Positions 23,501 to 34,306 of a stretch of 64,000 nucleotides of DNA are shown piece by piece. Where the stretch lies: assembly GCA_022578605.1 (NCBI GenBank), contig MU394059.1, forward strand, positions 124,001 to 188,000. The letters are read 5' to 3'. The position numbers and the translations under genes were made by a program. The notes under the pieces are model-generated. The model was given only the letters and a program-made list of their open reading frames with translations, was not told the DNA's origin and did not search any database. The stretch's first letter is position 1, and each line of letters begins with the position of its first letter. Source of the stretch: Camillea tinctor (Eukaryota; Ascomycota; Sordariomycetes; Xylariales; Xylariaceae).

Positions 23501-24551
23501 CGTGCTGCGGCGGTGGGCGACGGGCGTCGACGCGGACCCCTGGACGCTGGCGTACATGGCGGAGTTGTCGCAGAACGGCGCCGTGCGGCGGCTGCTGAGG
23601 GGGATGCGGATGGGGCGGCGGACGGTGGGGAACGGCGAGGCGGCGCGGTACCTGCGCGATAGGCACTTCGAGTTGAGCTTGTGGGAGGAGAACTACGTGC
23701 TGAAGTACGGGGTGCTGCTGCGCAATGAGGAGGCGGAATCGCCGTCGTCATCGTGCAACAAGAAGAACAAGAACAGGAACAGGAACCCGAAGAATGTGGC
23801 GTGGGCCGACGGGGGCAGGCGCAAGAAGAATAGGGGGAATGGGGAGCCGATGCCGTTCTTCATTCTCACTTTGGCCGGACGGGCGCTGTTCTTGCTGCTC
23901 TTGTTTGCGATGGTCATCGCGGTGCTCACCTACTATATCCTAGCACGCGGTTCCGAACATCAACTTGGTCTTACTGACAAGCCAATTGGCATGCGGTTCC
24001 TGTTCGCCGGCGCCGGCGTCGTGGTCACATTTATGTGGAGTTCTTTCTTCTACGGTAAGCTCACTCATCCTTGATATGAAATGTGACTTGTTCTTCCTAG
24101 CTGACTTCTTGGACCTGCAGCCGTCGCTTTCCTATCCCCGTATCGCCTTCTAAGAAAAGAACGGTTATATAAAGCGCTAGCCTTTAAGTTACAACCACCG
24201 TCCAACCCTTTCAGTGGACTAGTATTCGCGCAATCAGAAGGGGTCAAAGACATTTATCTTGGCCTTGTGTCTGTCACGGCGATTTTGTCCGAGATCTTGC
24301 CTTTGATTCTAGGTAATATCGCCAGTAATGGGCCTGCAGTCGGCTCAGCAGAGATTGTATGCTCATGGTTATCAATAAGCATACTCATCATCATGATATT
24401 CACCGTGCTCGCCTCCTTTTTTGTGAGATGGCCTCATATGGCTCTCGACCCGAGCACTATGCTGGGAGCATTGTTCTATGGCAGCGAGATCGTATTATCA
24501 GGTCCATATAAGGACAACAAGCTACGTAGAGCAAGGAGAGTGGCTTTTTGA
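20526..24551 (+). CDS. Large mucin-like membrane protein with DUF3433 region
   Basis: Two exons, 20526-24054 and 24121-24551 (66 bp intron), 1319 residues. The N-terminal 190 residues are hydrophilic and cytosolic-looking. A TM helix follows (about residues 195-218, ILLVLLGVIITFLVLAGLAI). Then come about 480 residues rich in Ser/Thr/Pro with short repeats (STTSSTTSS runs, PIPDPIPNPIP, six-residue PPTQT repeats), expected to be heavily O-glycosylated and outside the membrane. The C-terminal third has several TM helices, a basic linker (NKKNKNRNRN) and the SPYRLL...LAFKLQPPSNPF segment typical of DUF3433 proteins. Function is unknown; a surface or stress-sensor role is only conceivable. GC content rises sharply from about 22900. 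The stop lies 117 bp from the convergent NmrA-type gene. Confidence 0.85.
21756..21822 (+). repeat. Intragenic 12-bp tandem repeats (Pro-Ile-Pro-Asp/Asn)
   Basis: About five to six copies of a 12-bp unit encode the alternating PIPD/PIPN stretch inside the Ser/Thr/Pro-rich region of the DUF3433 protein. Such in-frame repeats commonly vary in copy number. Confidence 0.8.
22278..22390 (+). repeat. Intragenic 18-bp tandem repeats (PPTQT units)
   Basis: Six near-identical 18-bp units with core CTCCTACCCAAACA encode successive L/S/P-PPT-Q/E-T hexapeptides. The first copies are almost exact and the later ones diverge. The repeat stays in frame. Confidence 0.85.
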
Positions 24552-24668
24552 GAATTTTATATAGAGGACAAAGGCCTACGTACACGATATGGAAATAGTT
24601 CGATAGAAGATATAATGATAATGAGAACTAACATAAGGAAGAACCCTAGGAGGCCACATGAATAAAAA

Positions 24669-25771
24669 TCAGCCATAGGTGATTCCCTGCTCTGCAAGTT
24701 GAACCCCAACTTTAGTGCGCTCGTCCAAGTCCTCCTTGGGAAGGCCGAGGACCTCATTTAGCAGGGGCTCGCGAGCCTCGAAGTTGCCAACGCCATCCTT
24801 GTAGAAGGTCCTGGTGTAGAGAAGCTTCTGGAAGCCTGTGCGATCACCGCTGAAGAGTCGTTTCTTTGCTTCTTCATAGCGCTTAGTGCTTTCCTCGTAG
24901 TTGATCTTCCAGTCTGATTCCTTCTGACCCGTGACACGCAGGACAGAGGCAAACACGTCCTTTTGACTGAGCAGAAAAGAGCTGACGTATATGTGCTTGT
25001 TCTTGTAGTCCGATAGAGAGGGTGCGTCTGGTTTCTCAGGGGTTATGGGTAAAGCTAGCAGATTAGCCACTGCTCGGCCACTCTGTTCCCAAGTCTAGGA
25101 GGTATCAGTATGTCTCTGTAGTAATGTAGCGTTAAACCGGAAAGACAACTCACAATGGTATTAATTTTCGTCTCTCCGTCATCAATGAAAGTAATTGTCC
25201 GGTTCTTGTGGTCGAGCCCATAGGCGTTAGGTCCAATAGCTACACTATACTCATACCAAAATCCTGTGACTACACTGATCCAGGAACTCTTTCCAAGCGT
25301 CTCAATCTCCTTACAAACGGCGAGATGGTCGGGGCCCGTCAGCACGTCTTCACCAAAAGACTTCAGTGTAGGGTCAACACCCCATTCATTTGGAAAGACG
25401 TATGGGACGTTGGCCTCCGCTGCAGCTTTAACGAGCTTATACTGGGTCTCCTTAGGGGCTCTGACAGACATCGTTATGATCAATGCATCCTGGCCCCGTA
25501 GAGCATTGACGAGTGAAGAATAGTCCTCATAGTCCACCTTGGCGGTCTTCACACCATTGGGAATGACGGAATTACTGTCTGATCGAGAGATGGCTGTGAC
25601 TTCATGCTTGCCAAGCTTCAGGAGTTCTTCCACAATGAACTTTCCAACAGTGCCAGTTGCCTGTGTAGGAAATTAGCAATTAAGGAAACTCGGTACTTCT
25701 TCAATGTCTAGGGTTCTGAAGTAACTCACTCCCACTATGGCTACTTTCTGAACATAATTTGGCTGCGACAT
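24669..25771 (-). CDS. NmrA-like / isoflavone-reductase-like NAD(P)-binding protein
   Basis: Atypical short-chain dehydrogenase of the NmrA/isoflavone reductase type, cytosolic. Three exons: 25771-25730, 25660-25154, 25094-24669 (introns 69 and 59 bp), 324 residues. The Rossmann nucleotide motif (VAIVGATGTVGKF) begins at about residue 10 and is split by the first intron. AISRSD follows beta-2, where NADP(H) phosphate is usually bound. VFPNEWGVDPT resembles the FxPSEFG segment of the family. Members are reductases of small molecules or redox sensors that bind regulators; which applies here cannot be decided. It overlaps nothing and ends 117 bp from the convergent DUF3433 gene. Confidence 0.88.
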
Positions 25772-27202
25772 TTTGGCCGTTGACTGACTTGAAGGGTTTC
25801 TTTCTCTTGAATAGGGGGCGATTGACTTCTAAGGATAATTCTCTCAGCAGGTTTTGTGTAGTTAAGACAATGAAACAAGATTATAGAGCTCGAGGACTGG
25901 AGTTGAATTTATATCTGAGAAGGGGACTTTAATCCACGTTAACTCCCCAATATCTCTGATATCTCCAGGTTCGGGACCGACACACGACGTTTATCCAACA
26001 TCGTATTGCATAATGGCATCATTGTTCCTACAGACTCGGACTTAAGACCCGCACAAGGTAGCTTTTAGTATCTCTAAATTTAGTTGTCACTATGACTTGC
26101 TCCTAGTTGCTCAATGTGACGATGAGCTCGGAACCCTTTGTTTTGGCTCGCTTTAGTCTCGGTCTACGAGGTCTAGAGTCAGGTTAGCTATGGACCGGAG
26201 ATATGTCAGACGGAGATAAGTGCTACGCCTCCTGAATGGTTTATCACGCTCAGGGGTTCGATGTTCCAGACTTGACGGATTTAACTAAGCGGACAACTAT
26301 TCAGTCTTAAATCCTCGATGTAAGTGGTCTTACACATCTATACTTTAACTCCGGTAATACAACGACAGTATATTAACAGAGATTGGTACTTTAGTATAAG
26401 GACCTGTCAATAAAATGAATTAATTATTATATAGGTATCTTGCGCACACAACGCAGCACTAGTCATACCTCCGTTTTTTATCTCGCTTCTTTTCAGTAGA
26501 CCCTCTGCTCTATCACAGTGATCTACTATACAAATTCATTTAATCTATACCCAACACCGACCTTCTGTAAGATCATCAATACAAATAATCATGTCAAACA
26601 CTAAACCGTGTTTCTAATTCCTCAAGTGGGGTTTTTATCTCGTGTGGGATGTCGTTCAAGAGACGCAATAGTTTATTAATCCAGCTATACTACCTACTCT
26701 AGGAGCTCCGTGGTGGATCGTGTTGTAAGAAACCTTGTCACGGCCAAATTGACAGGTCGGCAGCTTAGAAATCACAGTCGACTTGATGGCACGATAATCT
26801 ACGTCTCGCGGTTCGGATAGGAATTAACGTCGCGTATACTACGAGTTAACACTTTCCCATACAATATCGGGCCGTCCTTTTTAGATAGAACCTACGGAAT
26901 ACCATCTACGACTCGATTACCCCTTAATTGCTACAAGCCCGAAGACATCTCTGTTTCTCGTAGAAGCCGTTTTTGTTTATTGAAAGCTGTCTGTACAACT
27001 ACATTTTCCGATTGAATGCTAACATTCATTCTACAAGTACTTAATATACTATATGAAAGTACTATAAGTTATGAGGTAGCTTAATAAAAGTATCCTTCAG
27101 TCTCAAATTATTTCGACATGTATCAGATACCCAGATCCCGACTCCTCCTCCCACCACCACCACCACCAAGAAATCCACGAACTCGTCATAGCAGCAAACA
27201 CC
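25772..27202. other. Intergenic, 1.4 kb
   Basis: AT-rich spacer between the NmrA-type gene and the 3' end of the decarboxylase gene. No open frame above chance, no RNA gene or clear repeat seen. Confidence 0.5.
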
Positions 27203-30200
27203 CTAGCGCAACTCCCCACTGATCTTGTCGAACTCGTGCCGCCACTTGGGCATCTTCTCCTCCTTCTTGAACGGGTCATAATTCATCGCCTCGCTATCCA
27301 CATACACGCTCTCGCCCAGCGTCAGCCTCCCGCGGCCTACCAACGGGCCCAAGTCCTCGAAATCCGCGCTCGGCTGTCCGCGCCCCTTGTCCTCCCACAC
27401 GCCGACCATGAACGTAGCGCCGGGGCGGAAGAAGAACTCGGAGCCGCGCTTCTTGCCGCTGCGCGTCTCGCTGTCGACCCCCTGCGGGAAGCAGTGCGGC
27501 TCCTCCGACTCGTCGTCCTCGTGCGCCAAGGAGTCTGCGGTCGCGTACCTGCTATTATGGCGCGCAGTGGCCGTGTTATTAGAACCGTCGCTGGAGTGGC
27601 CGTTGGTCCCGTTCTTGGCGGGTTCGGGGTGGTAGTACTCGTGCGCTACGACGGCGCCGTTCTTGCACCCGATCTCGCTGTTGGATGGGAAGGGTTGCAT
27701 GGGTGCTTCGTAGACGTCTTCTAGTAGGAGCACGAGGGGCTTTTCCCAGATGCTATCCGGTACTTCCTTGTAGAACTCGAGTTTACAGCGGCCGGCAGAG
27801 AGCTGCGTGTTGGGCGCGCGAACGATGATGTGGTCGATGTTGGCTTCGTTGGCTGTTGATGCACTCGTTAATCCCGAGTTTAACCATACGATAATTAGAT
27901 ATTTATGAAAAGGCACTTACGAGTTCCGTAGAGATAGAAGGGCATGTAGGCATCAGGGTAGGTTTTCAGTCGCCACTTCGAATTCAGGGGTCGACTAACA
28001 ACGACATCCGCCAATGTCACTTCAACTTCTTGCACGATTATCCCCCTAGTGAATTGTATAATGCATCAGTACATAAGATCCAAAGTTTTTAAAGATCAGT
28101 CTTTTCTGGTGATACTCACGATTCCTTGGTCATGATCTGTGCCATGAAAGTGCCGCCATCGTTCACAATGTCTTGCATTAGTGTCTTTTCCTTCGTGACT
28201 AGAATCATAGGCTCATTCGGGTTCGACCTCTTAATGGCAGTGTATTTATCCATCGCTACCGAGTCGAGAGTCGCAGCCACGATGAGCTGTTGGCGATGCT
28301 TCGCAACGTGGAACATCGCCTGGTGGATCAGATAGACCCTCTCGGTGCCCTGCATGAGGAAACTGTAAAAATCGGGAGAGATCTCGTTGCGCTTGCGAAC
28401 AACCTAGGATTATGGTCAGCATTGGAATGATTTTCACATGCAAGCATTTCACGAACCTCTGTTTCGCGCTTCACCACATCATAAAATATCTCCGCCAACT
28501 TGTTCGTGAAGTTCCCATCGGTTGGAAAGGGGGACATCACCACATTACGGAGGACCATCAAATCTTGCGTGCTCTGCTCTAGGCCAAGCCTTTCCATGAA
28601 TTTTGCCTTACATGAGCCGTAGAGCTCGTCAGAAAACTCCGTTGATGTAAGATATAGTGGGATCTTGGTTGGGTCATCCTTGGGACTGTCAACAGAGAAG
28701 ATTTCTACGACCCGCTGCATGAGATAATTGGCCTCTTCAACGTCATCATTGAGCGTTCCGTCCTCGAAGCGGAAATTGAGGGAGAAGGCATTAATGTTAA
28801 GATCGGATCCGAGCGCTCGCAGAAGCTTCATTACCTTCTGGTTCTCTGGCCGGGTCTCGTCCTCTGCGACTATCATCGCATTCGTCTTCTGCACAATCTC
28901 TTGCCGTATCCTGACCTTCTCGGCCTCTACCTTTTCACTGCTTGTGTCTGGAGCACGTTCAGATGGCAACATGTTAAATGGAACACAGATAAAGGGACTC
29001 TCGGCGTTTGTGAGAGCAGCCCATTCAGCAGACAGCTAGTGATATAGTTAGAATCGCAGCTTATACAGGTTAATACGGTGAGCAAGGAAAATTTACTCTT
29101 GAACAGGTCCAAGTGACCTCTCCTAGAAGTGTACCGTATCCCTCTTGGTCTAAACCTATCATCCTATTTGACAGCCATGCAGACACAGCGGAAGCACCGG
29201 GTTTGCTAGAATGTCAACGTTGTTAGCGTTCTAGTTTTTATTTGAGATAAATGTGTTTAGAAAGGGGTTCAGAATCACGCACCTTCCTTCGACGCCATAT
29301 ATACCGATACTGGTGACAGAACCACGCGACAGGTACGGAGAAGTCCAGGTCACCAAGAAGCGCATTCGACCATCACGGTAACATAGCCCACCAGCCGGGT
29401 ATGGGATGTAACCAGCCTTGTGCGGATCGACCGTAATAGAGTCTGCGAAGCGCATTGCGTACAGATCCTCTTGAGTCTCGGCCCGTAAGCTCGCATCGGG
29501 CACGAAACCATCTGCGGGTCCCATATCCGTCGGCAGATTAATGACATCCCCTGGCCGGTAATCCTTGGGGAGCATGCTACAGAAATACCCACCCCACGCT
29601 GCGTCGGCGTGGACTAGGAAAGAGAGACCTCGAGCTTGAAACTGCTTCCTCAGAGCCAGTATGCTCTTCAAGGGGTCAACAGCGCCCTCTGTTTATTCGA
29701 TATTATTAGTGTTCCCACAGTAGAGAAGGAGGGATAGGAGCAAGTGTCACCAACCTTCAGTTGAACCGATGATTGCTACGACTGCAAGAACAGCTTGCTG
29801 GTCTTTCAGACTTTGTTCAAGTCTTTTCTCTAGCTCCACTAAGTCTAGTCGAGCGTCATAATCAACCGGAATACCGACAATATTGTCCGATCCCAGCCCG
29901 CAGATCGCTAAATTGGCAGCTTGTTAGTGTTAAGTGGCATAGGACTTGACGGTTGAAGCTTACCACCGCCTTTCGGCCAGGAGTAATGTCGCGTATTCGC
30001 TACCATATATTGGCACGGCTTGGTGATGTTGTAATCCCTCTCTAGGGCGTCTTTTCCCGTGGACTGGATGGTAAACTTTGTCATGACCTTGGTCAGGAAG
30101 TCGTTAGAGATGCCATGCTCCTTGTATAGCCTGTCGGGGATGTCCAGAATGTCGGTCGGAGTCATGTTGAGCAGCTCCCAGGTTGAAAGATTAGTGAACA

Positions 30201-31105
30201 GTCTGTATTCTCCTTGGCAATTCTCGACGTAGAATTTGAGGCTCAAGAAATGGAGCGCCTCCCCGTAGTCGAATGCCTTTCTCAATGAAAGGGGGTAAAA
30301 TTTCAAGTTACGAGCTACGCAAGTTGCAAGTAAGCAACGATAGCACAATTGTCATTTTGATTTTGAAGTTATCACATACCAACCCTATACACTTCAAGTC
30401 AGTTTCATTATTTGAAGACTTTGGTGGGCAATATGCGTACCACATAGATTCCAGGTTCGCAACTGTGCCATCACAGGTGACATGGCCCCATCCAGTCGTA
30501 GTGTCCTCATCATCAGGGTCAGTGCTATAACCAAAGAGTTCACATAGTTGTTCCCCGACTTCAATCTCGGCGACGGTGGATAGGGGACTAGCTTCTATGG
30601 CGACATTGTTAGGGTTATATAACATTGTCATGAAATACCCAAGAAGTGAAGCCATGCTCAGGTCAGTGCACCTAATATCGTGTCAGTATTATTTCAAGAT
30701 ACCAACAAAGGGTGTTAACAAACATATGTGCTTGATAACGTGGAGACCAGAATGGTATGCTATTTTTGCCCAGTATGTTGGAGGCTTTCTGGACGGCATT
30801 CTTCAGTTTCGCTACGGAAGCCTGGAAGGCGGGCGCCTGCTGAGTCTGCGCATCTACGAATCTCTACGTCTTCTGTTAGCTAGGAAATAGTTTTTCAGTG
30901 GCATAGTTTTTTAGTTACTCACTCCATCTTCTGGGAAGTAGTTCTTGCGAGCCTTCTCATGCTCGTCGAGGATTGTGTTGATATTATCCTTGAAGTACTG
31001 GAGGTTTTCAGCCTGTGGCCCGATAAAGTAAGAGGAGATGATCTGGTGGGACACATCTTCATGGGTTGCCTTCGTATTCCAGGCGGTATTTTTAGACGAC
31101 GGCAT
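27203..31105 (-). CDS. PLP-dependent group II decarboxylase-like protein (1071 residues)
   Basis: Pyridoxal-phosphate enzyme of the aromatic amino acid/glutamate decarboxylase superfamily; annotated relatives are often called tyrosine decarboxylase. Twelve exons: 31105-30923, 30863-30724, 30671-30441, 30384-30380, 30314-29964, 29907-29755, 29688-29283, 29205-29097, 29035-28457, 28403-28120, 28045-27921, 27852-27203; all phases agree. The PLP motifs are HADAAWGGYF (about residue 381), with the Asp that pairs with the pyridine nitrogen, and DPHK with the Schiff-base lysine at about 445. The N-terminal FWSPRYQAHM and the HYSWPKGG segment also fit. About 500 residues extend beyond the usual decarboxylase core and end in a charged low-complexity part; such long fungal versions exist. 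Exon 4 is only 5 nt. Substrate and reaction are not determined by the sequence. Confidence 0.9.
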
Positions 31106-32276
31106 TGTACTAATTCTAAGAGGAAGAGCTTCAGGTCTTTCTAGATCGCATACTCCAAAGCTTGACTTTTGACGGATATAACGTCTCCCTCTTTATATCT
31201 TTAGATCCAGCCCATTCTATGAAATCTATCACCTTGTAGCGGGGTCGGTTGATCATGGCCACTCTAAGTTGCTCGAGCTTTACGACTTCATCATCCATCG
31301 CACCACTAAGATGCAATGATGTATTGATCTGGTTACAGACTAGCCCTACATCTGCCGGTATGCCGGTGGAAACTTTCATCACACCAGTATACTTGTTTAT
31401 AGCGGAACACATTTTCGTTTTTCAGCAAGCCAAAACAGCGCAGCTAGCCACTGTACTCCGAAGCTATGCTATAAGTGTTGCGGCTACAAAATGCATATCG
31501 TACTAGGGTATTTACTATTGCACTCGTATGGCCTGCATGTCTCCAATCAAGCATGTCCTCGAGCTTAGTATTCTTTTAAGTGATTTGTTGCGGAGGGTGG
31601 CAGAAGGTAGCAATAATGCGGGATCTAGCCGAGCCGCTGTGCATTATAGCCAGCCATATTTCATGACGATCATTGCTGAAATGGAGCTCCTACACAATTC
31701 TTATTGGATTAGTTAACGAGCCCCATTATCTACATATGAAACTTGAGATGTTATCTGCTATTATCAAGCCTTCGCCCTTGACAGTAGCTTTTATGCACGG
31801 AATGCTGCTGGGGCTTATGCAGTAAAGAAGACCAGCATCTCTAGCAACACAGGTATGGAGAATGGCTGGAGTCATTTTAGTTATGTTAGTTGCCGTCTGT
31901 CTCACGGGACTCTACGAGTGACACTACAGAAGCACACTCTTGTTGCTTCCGCAAGAGGGGTATCGGGAAAGTCCTCTGACCTAGTCGATGCCGAGGTGAA
32001 TTTTACCACGCCGACCATCGCCGCCTATGCGGCGTAAAATGTGAAGGCTGTCAATCCTTTACCAAGAAGGCCAACGCATACATACGTGAGACAATGGAGT
32101 GTTCTACAGCATACACGTATTGCGGGGAGGGACATCATGGATTTCAAAAGCAATATGTATAAGAGTATACGATATTCCCAAGCAGTATTTTCACCATACC
32201 GAAGTGATGAGGGACATGAAATAAAATACACACAAAGCACTTGGGTCGTTAGGTAAACTTGCTACGTTGTTCTTGT
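31106..32276. other. Intergenic, 1.2 kb, with one small ORF
   Basis: Region between the decarboxylase start and the 3' end of the orphan gene. Apart from the minus-strand ORF at 31131-31412 nothing coding is supported. Confidence 0.4.
31131..31412 (-). CDS. Small hypothetical ORF, 93 residues
   Basis: ATG-initiated frame 26 bp upstream of the decarboxylase start codon on the same strand. The composition is protein-like (IPADVGLVCNQINTSLHL, KLEQLRVAMINRPRYK), but no family or motif is recognised. It would lie in the promoter or leader of the decarboxylase gene, so it could be a chance frame, a relic or an upstream exon. Confidence 0.25.
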   Translation of the reverse strand: MCSAINKYTGVMKVSTGIPADVGLVCNQINTSLHLSGAMDDEVVKLEQLRVAMINRPRYKVIDFIEWAGSKDIKRETLYPSKVKLWSMRSRKT

Positions 32277-33393
32277 CTAATAATACCGCCGCTTTTGTTT
32301 AACTTTGGGGTTGTTCGCGCAAGTTTTCCAAGCCCAATAGAAGTATTTAGTATGCTTTGCTTTTTCCTTTTGTGTAGGTCTCTGATGCTCGTATGAAATC
32401 CTCGATGCCCTTGCATGCCATGTCTTTCTGACCGCTTCGGCCAGTTTTGCCTTGGTCATTCTTGTGGATCGACGCTTCACCTTGCCGTTGGAAGTCTTGC
32501 CGTAAAACACACTGGCATAAAGCACTGAGAACGGCAAGTCTCTTACGTGTCGTACCCTCTTGATATTCGCTAGATTCTTTGCCCATAACTCTCTAAGGGT
32601 GTTGGCATGTGCCCGATGCCTAGCGATCCAGTCGCTTCTCCACATTGCTTGAAGCTCTGACAGCTCAAATTTTATGTAGTAACCTGGAGGTTCAATAGGA
32701 TTATTTTCCACCAAAGCTTTTATATGCTTCCTCTGTTCAGAATCTCCAAGGCCTTTGAACTCGTACACCTCCAGAGTCTCCTTATCCATGTCCAAGAGGT
32801 AGAGCCTAGAGATATTAGCAGATTCATGAGGATAGGGGGGTATAATACGGACCACTCAGGGGCATCTATAATACAAAGGTTAGTGAAAAATTCAAATGTA
32901 ACCTAGTTCTCTTAAAGTATATCATTGCCTACCTGATCTTCTCCTTGGAATGGTCCGAGGTATCGTCATGATGTTTTCGGAACTGGCAATAGCTTCTAGT
33001 TTATCCACGCCTGTGGATAATTCTGCAAACCGAGCCCTCTCTTCTCTAGCCGCTCTCAGCATCTGGTATCCATTTTGGTATTTATCTAACTGCCAGGCGG
33101 CGTAATATTTATTTTCTAAAATCTTTCTCGCAAGCAAGGTGGGCACCTCGTGATCGTCGAGCTCGTATATGTGAATACATCTATGTCTTAATCGATTTAT
33201 GTTGCGAGGGTTTCGAACCCATTCAAACAAATTTAGCCCATCGCTACCGAGGATACCGTCTCCCGATGCTAGAAACCGGATGCAGCTAGATGATATTCTT
33301 TAGTATGCCATTATTGGTAGTATCTCCTTCGGTCATGATGATCACTTACTAGTTGCCGCGGAATCGTATGTATACTCTGTAGTGACTGGTCAT
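32277..33393 (-). CDS. Unrecognised basic protein, 324 residues
   Basis: Three exons: 33393-33350, 33285-32933, 32854-32277. The first 14 codons (MTSHYRVYIRFRGN) precede a 64 bp intron with GTAAGT donor; the join gives Y-C-I-R-F in frame. The middle has GILGSDGLNLFEWVRNP and EVPTLLARKILENKYYAAW. The last exon is strongly basic (KVKRRSTRMTKAKL, KVKQKRRYY). It has no signal peptide or TM. I do not recognise the family; the basic C-terminus could suit nucleic-acid binding or the nucleus. The second junction is uncertain: the best acceptor (ending at 32871) breaks frame, and a weaker one (CTGAG, ending at 32855) restores it. A one-base change in this copy is therefore possible. Confidence 0.7.
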
Positions 33394-34306
33394 ACTGCTT
33401 GATCTTCACTCCATTTGAACTGAATGTGATTTCGGAAGACTTAGACTTAGGCCAGGGCTACTACTGGTATGATAGATGCACCGGAGATCTTCCCAAGTCT
33501 AGCGTGGAATTGTTTATATTTTCATTGTTCAATGTTAGATATCTAATAGGGGACTATAATTATATAATAGTCTTGCTCGTTCATCACACAAAGACTTCTG
33601 CAAACGGAATGACTGAGATTTTTTCTTCTTCCCTGCCGCAACAAAGGAATATAATATAATAATAGTATCTACCTAACTTGAGTTAACCCCTATATCCCGT
33701 TTTCCTTTTCCTTTTCCAATCCATTCTATTTAACTGACTCTCGCATACCATGAATAGGTATCTAGGTCGAGTTAAGTACATGAGATTGATTAGCGAATAT
33801 AGATGGTTTTCAATTTAGAGAATGAATGTACCTATGATGATGCTGAGGTTTATTTACTTAAAAATAAAAACCCAGGAATGTCTTAGTTTACCATATCCCC
33901 CTATCTATCTGAATTACACGATTCAATGTTGCCTCTGATACAAGCATTTAACTAGGCTATATGCACTTAGTCCATATCTCGTGCTTGGTGTAATGTAGAT
34001 GATCCAGGAAGCCTTAGCAGTGGTTGGTTCCCCGGAGTTAAGAGCCCCGGGCATTGGAGGGCTTTGAGAAGGGGAAGAACTTCGGGGATTTCCCGGAAAG
34101 TTCAAGTGGCCAACTTAGTAATACCCCTGACAACTTTCTTATAAGAGACTTTGAATATTTTCTTCCCGACTTTCGCCGCTTATCTCCGTTCGCCGTTTCT
34201 TTTGCCACTTTCACTTTTACCCTCAATTCCAGCTCTGCCCAGCTCTGCCTAGCGCTTCTCGGATTGCCAACAATGCCACGGATCACGCCGAACTCCCCAT
34301 TGGAAG
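33394..34306. other. Divergent promoter region, 0.9 kb
   Basis: Lies between the orphan gene (minus) and the DUF1992 gene (plus), so it must contain both promoters. AT-rich; no gene supported. Confidence 0.5.

Noticed and set aside
22904..23751. Several 130-220 codon frames on both strands opposite the GC-rich part of the DUF3433 gene
   Set aside because: They arise from high GC3; the DUF3433 frame continues through with sensible TM helices and an in-frame intron.
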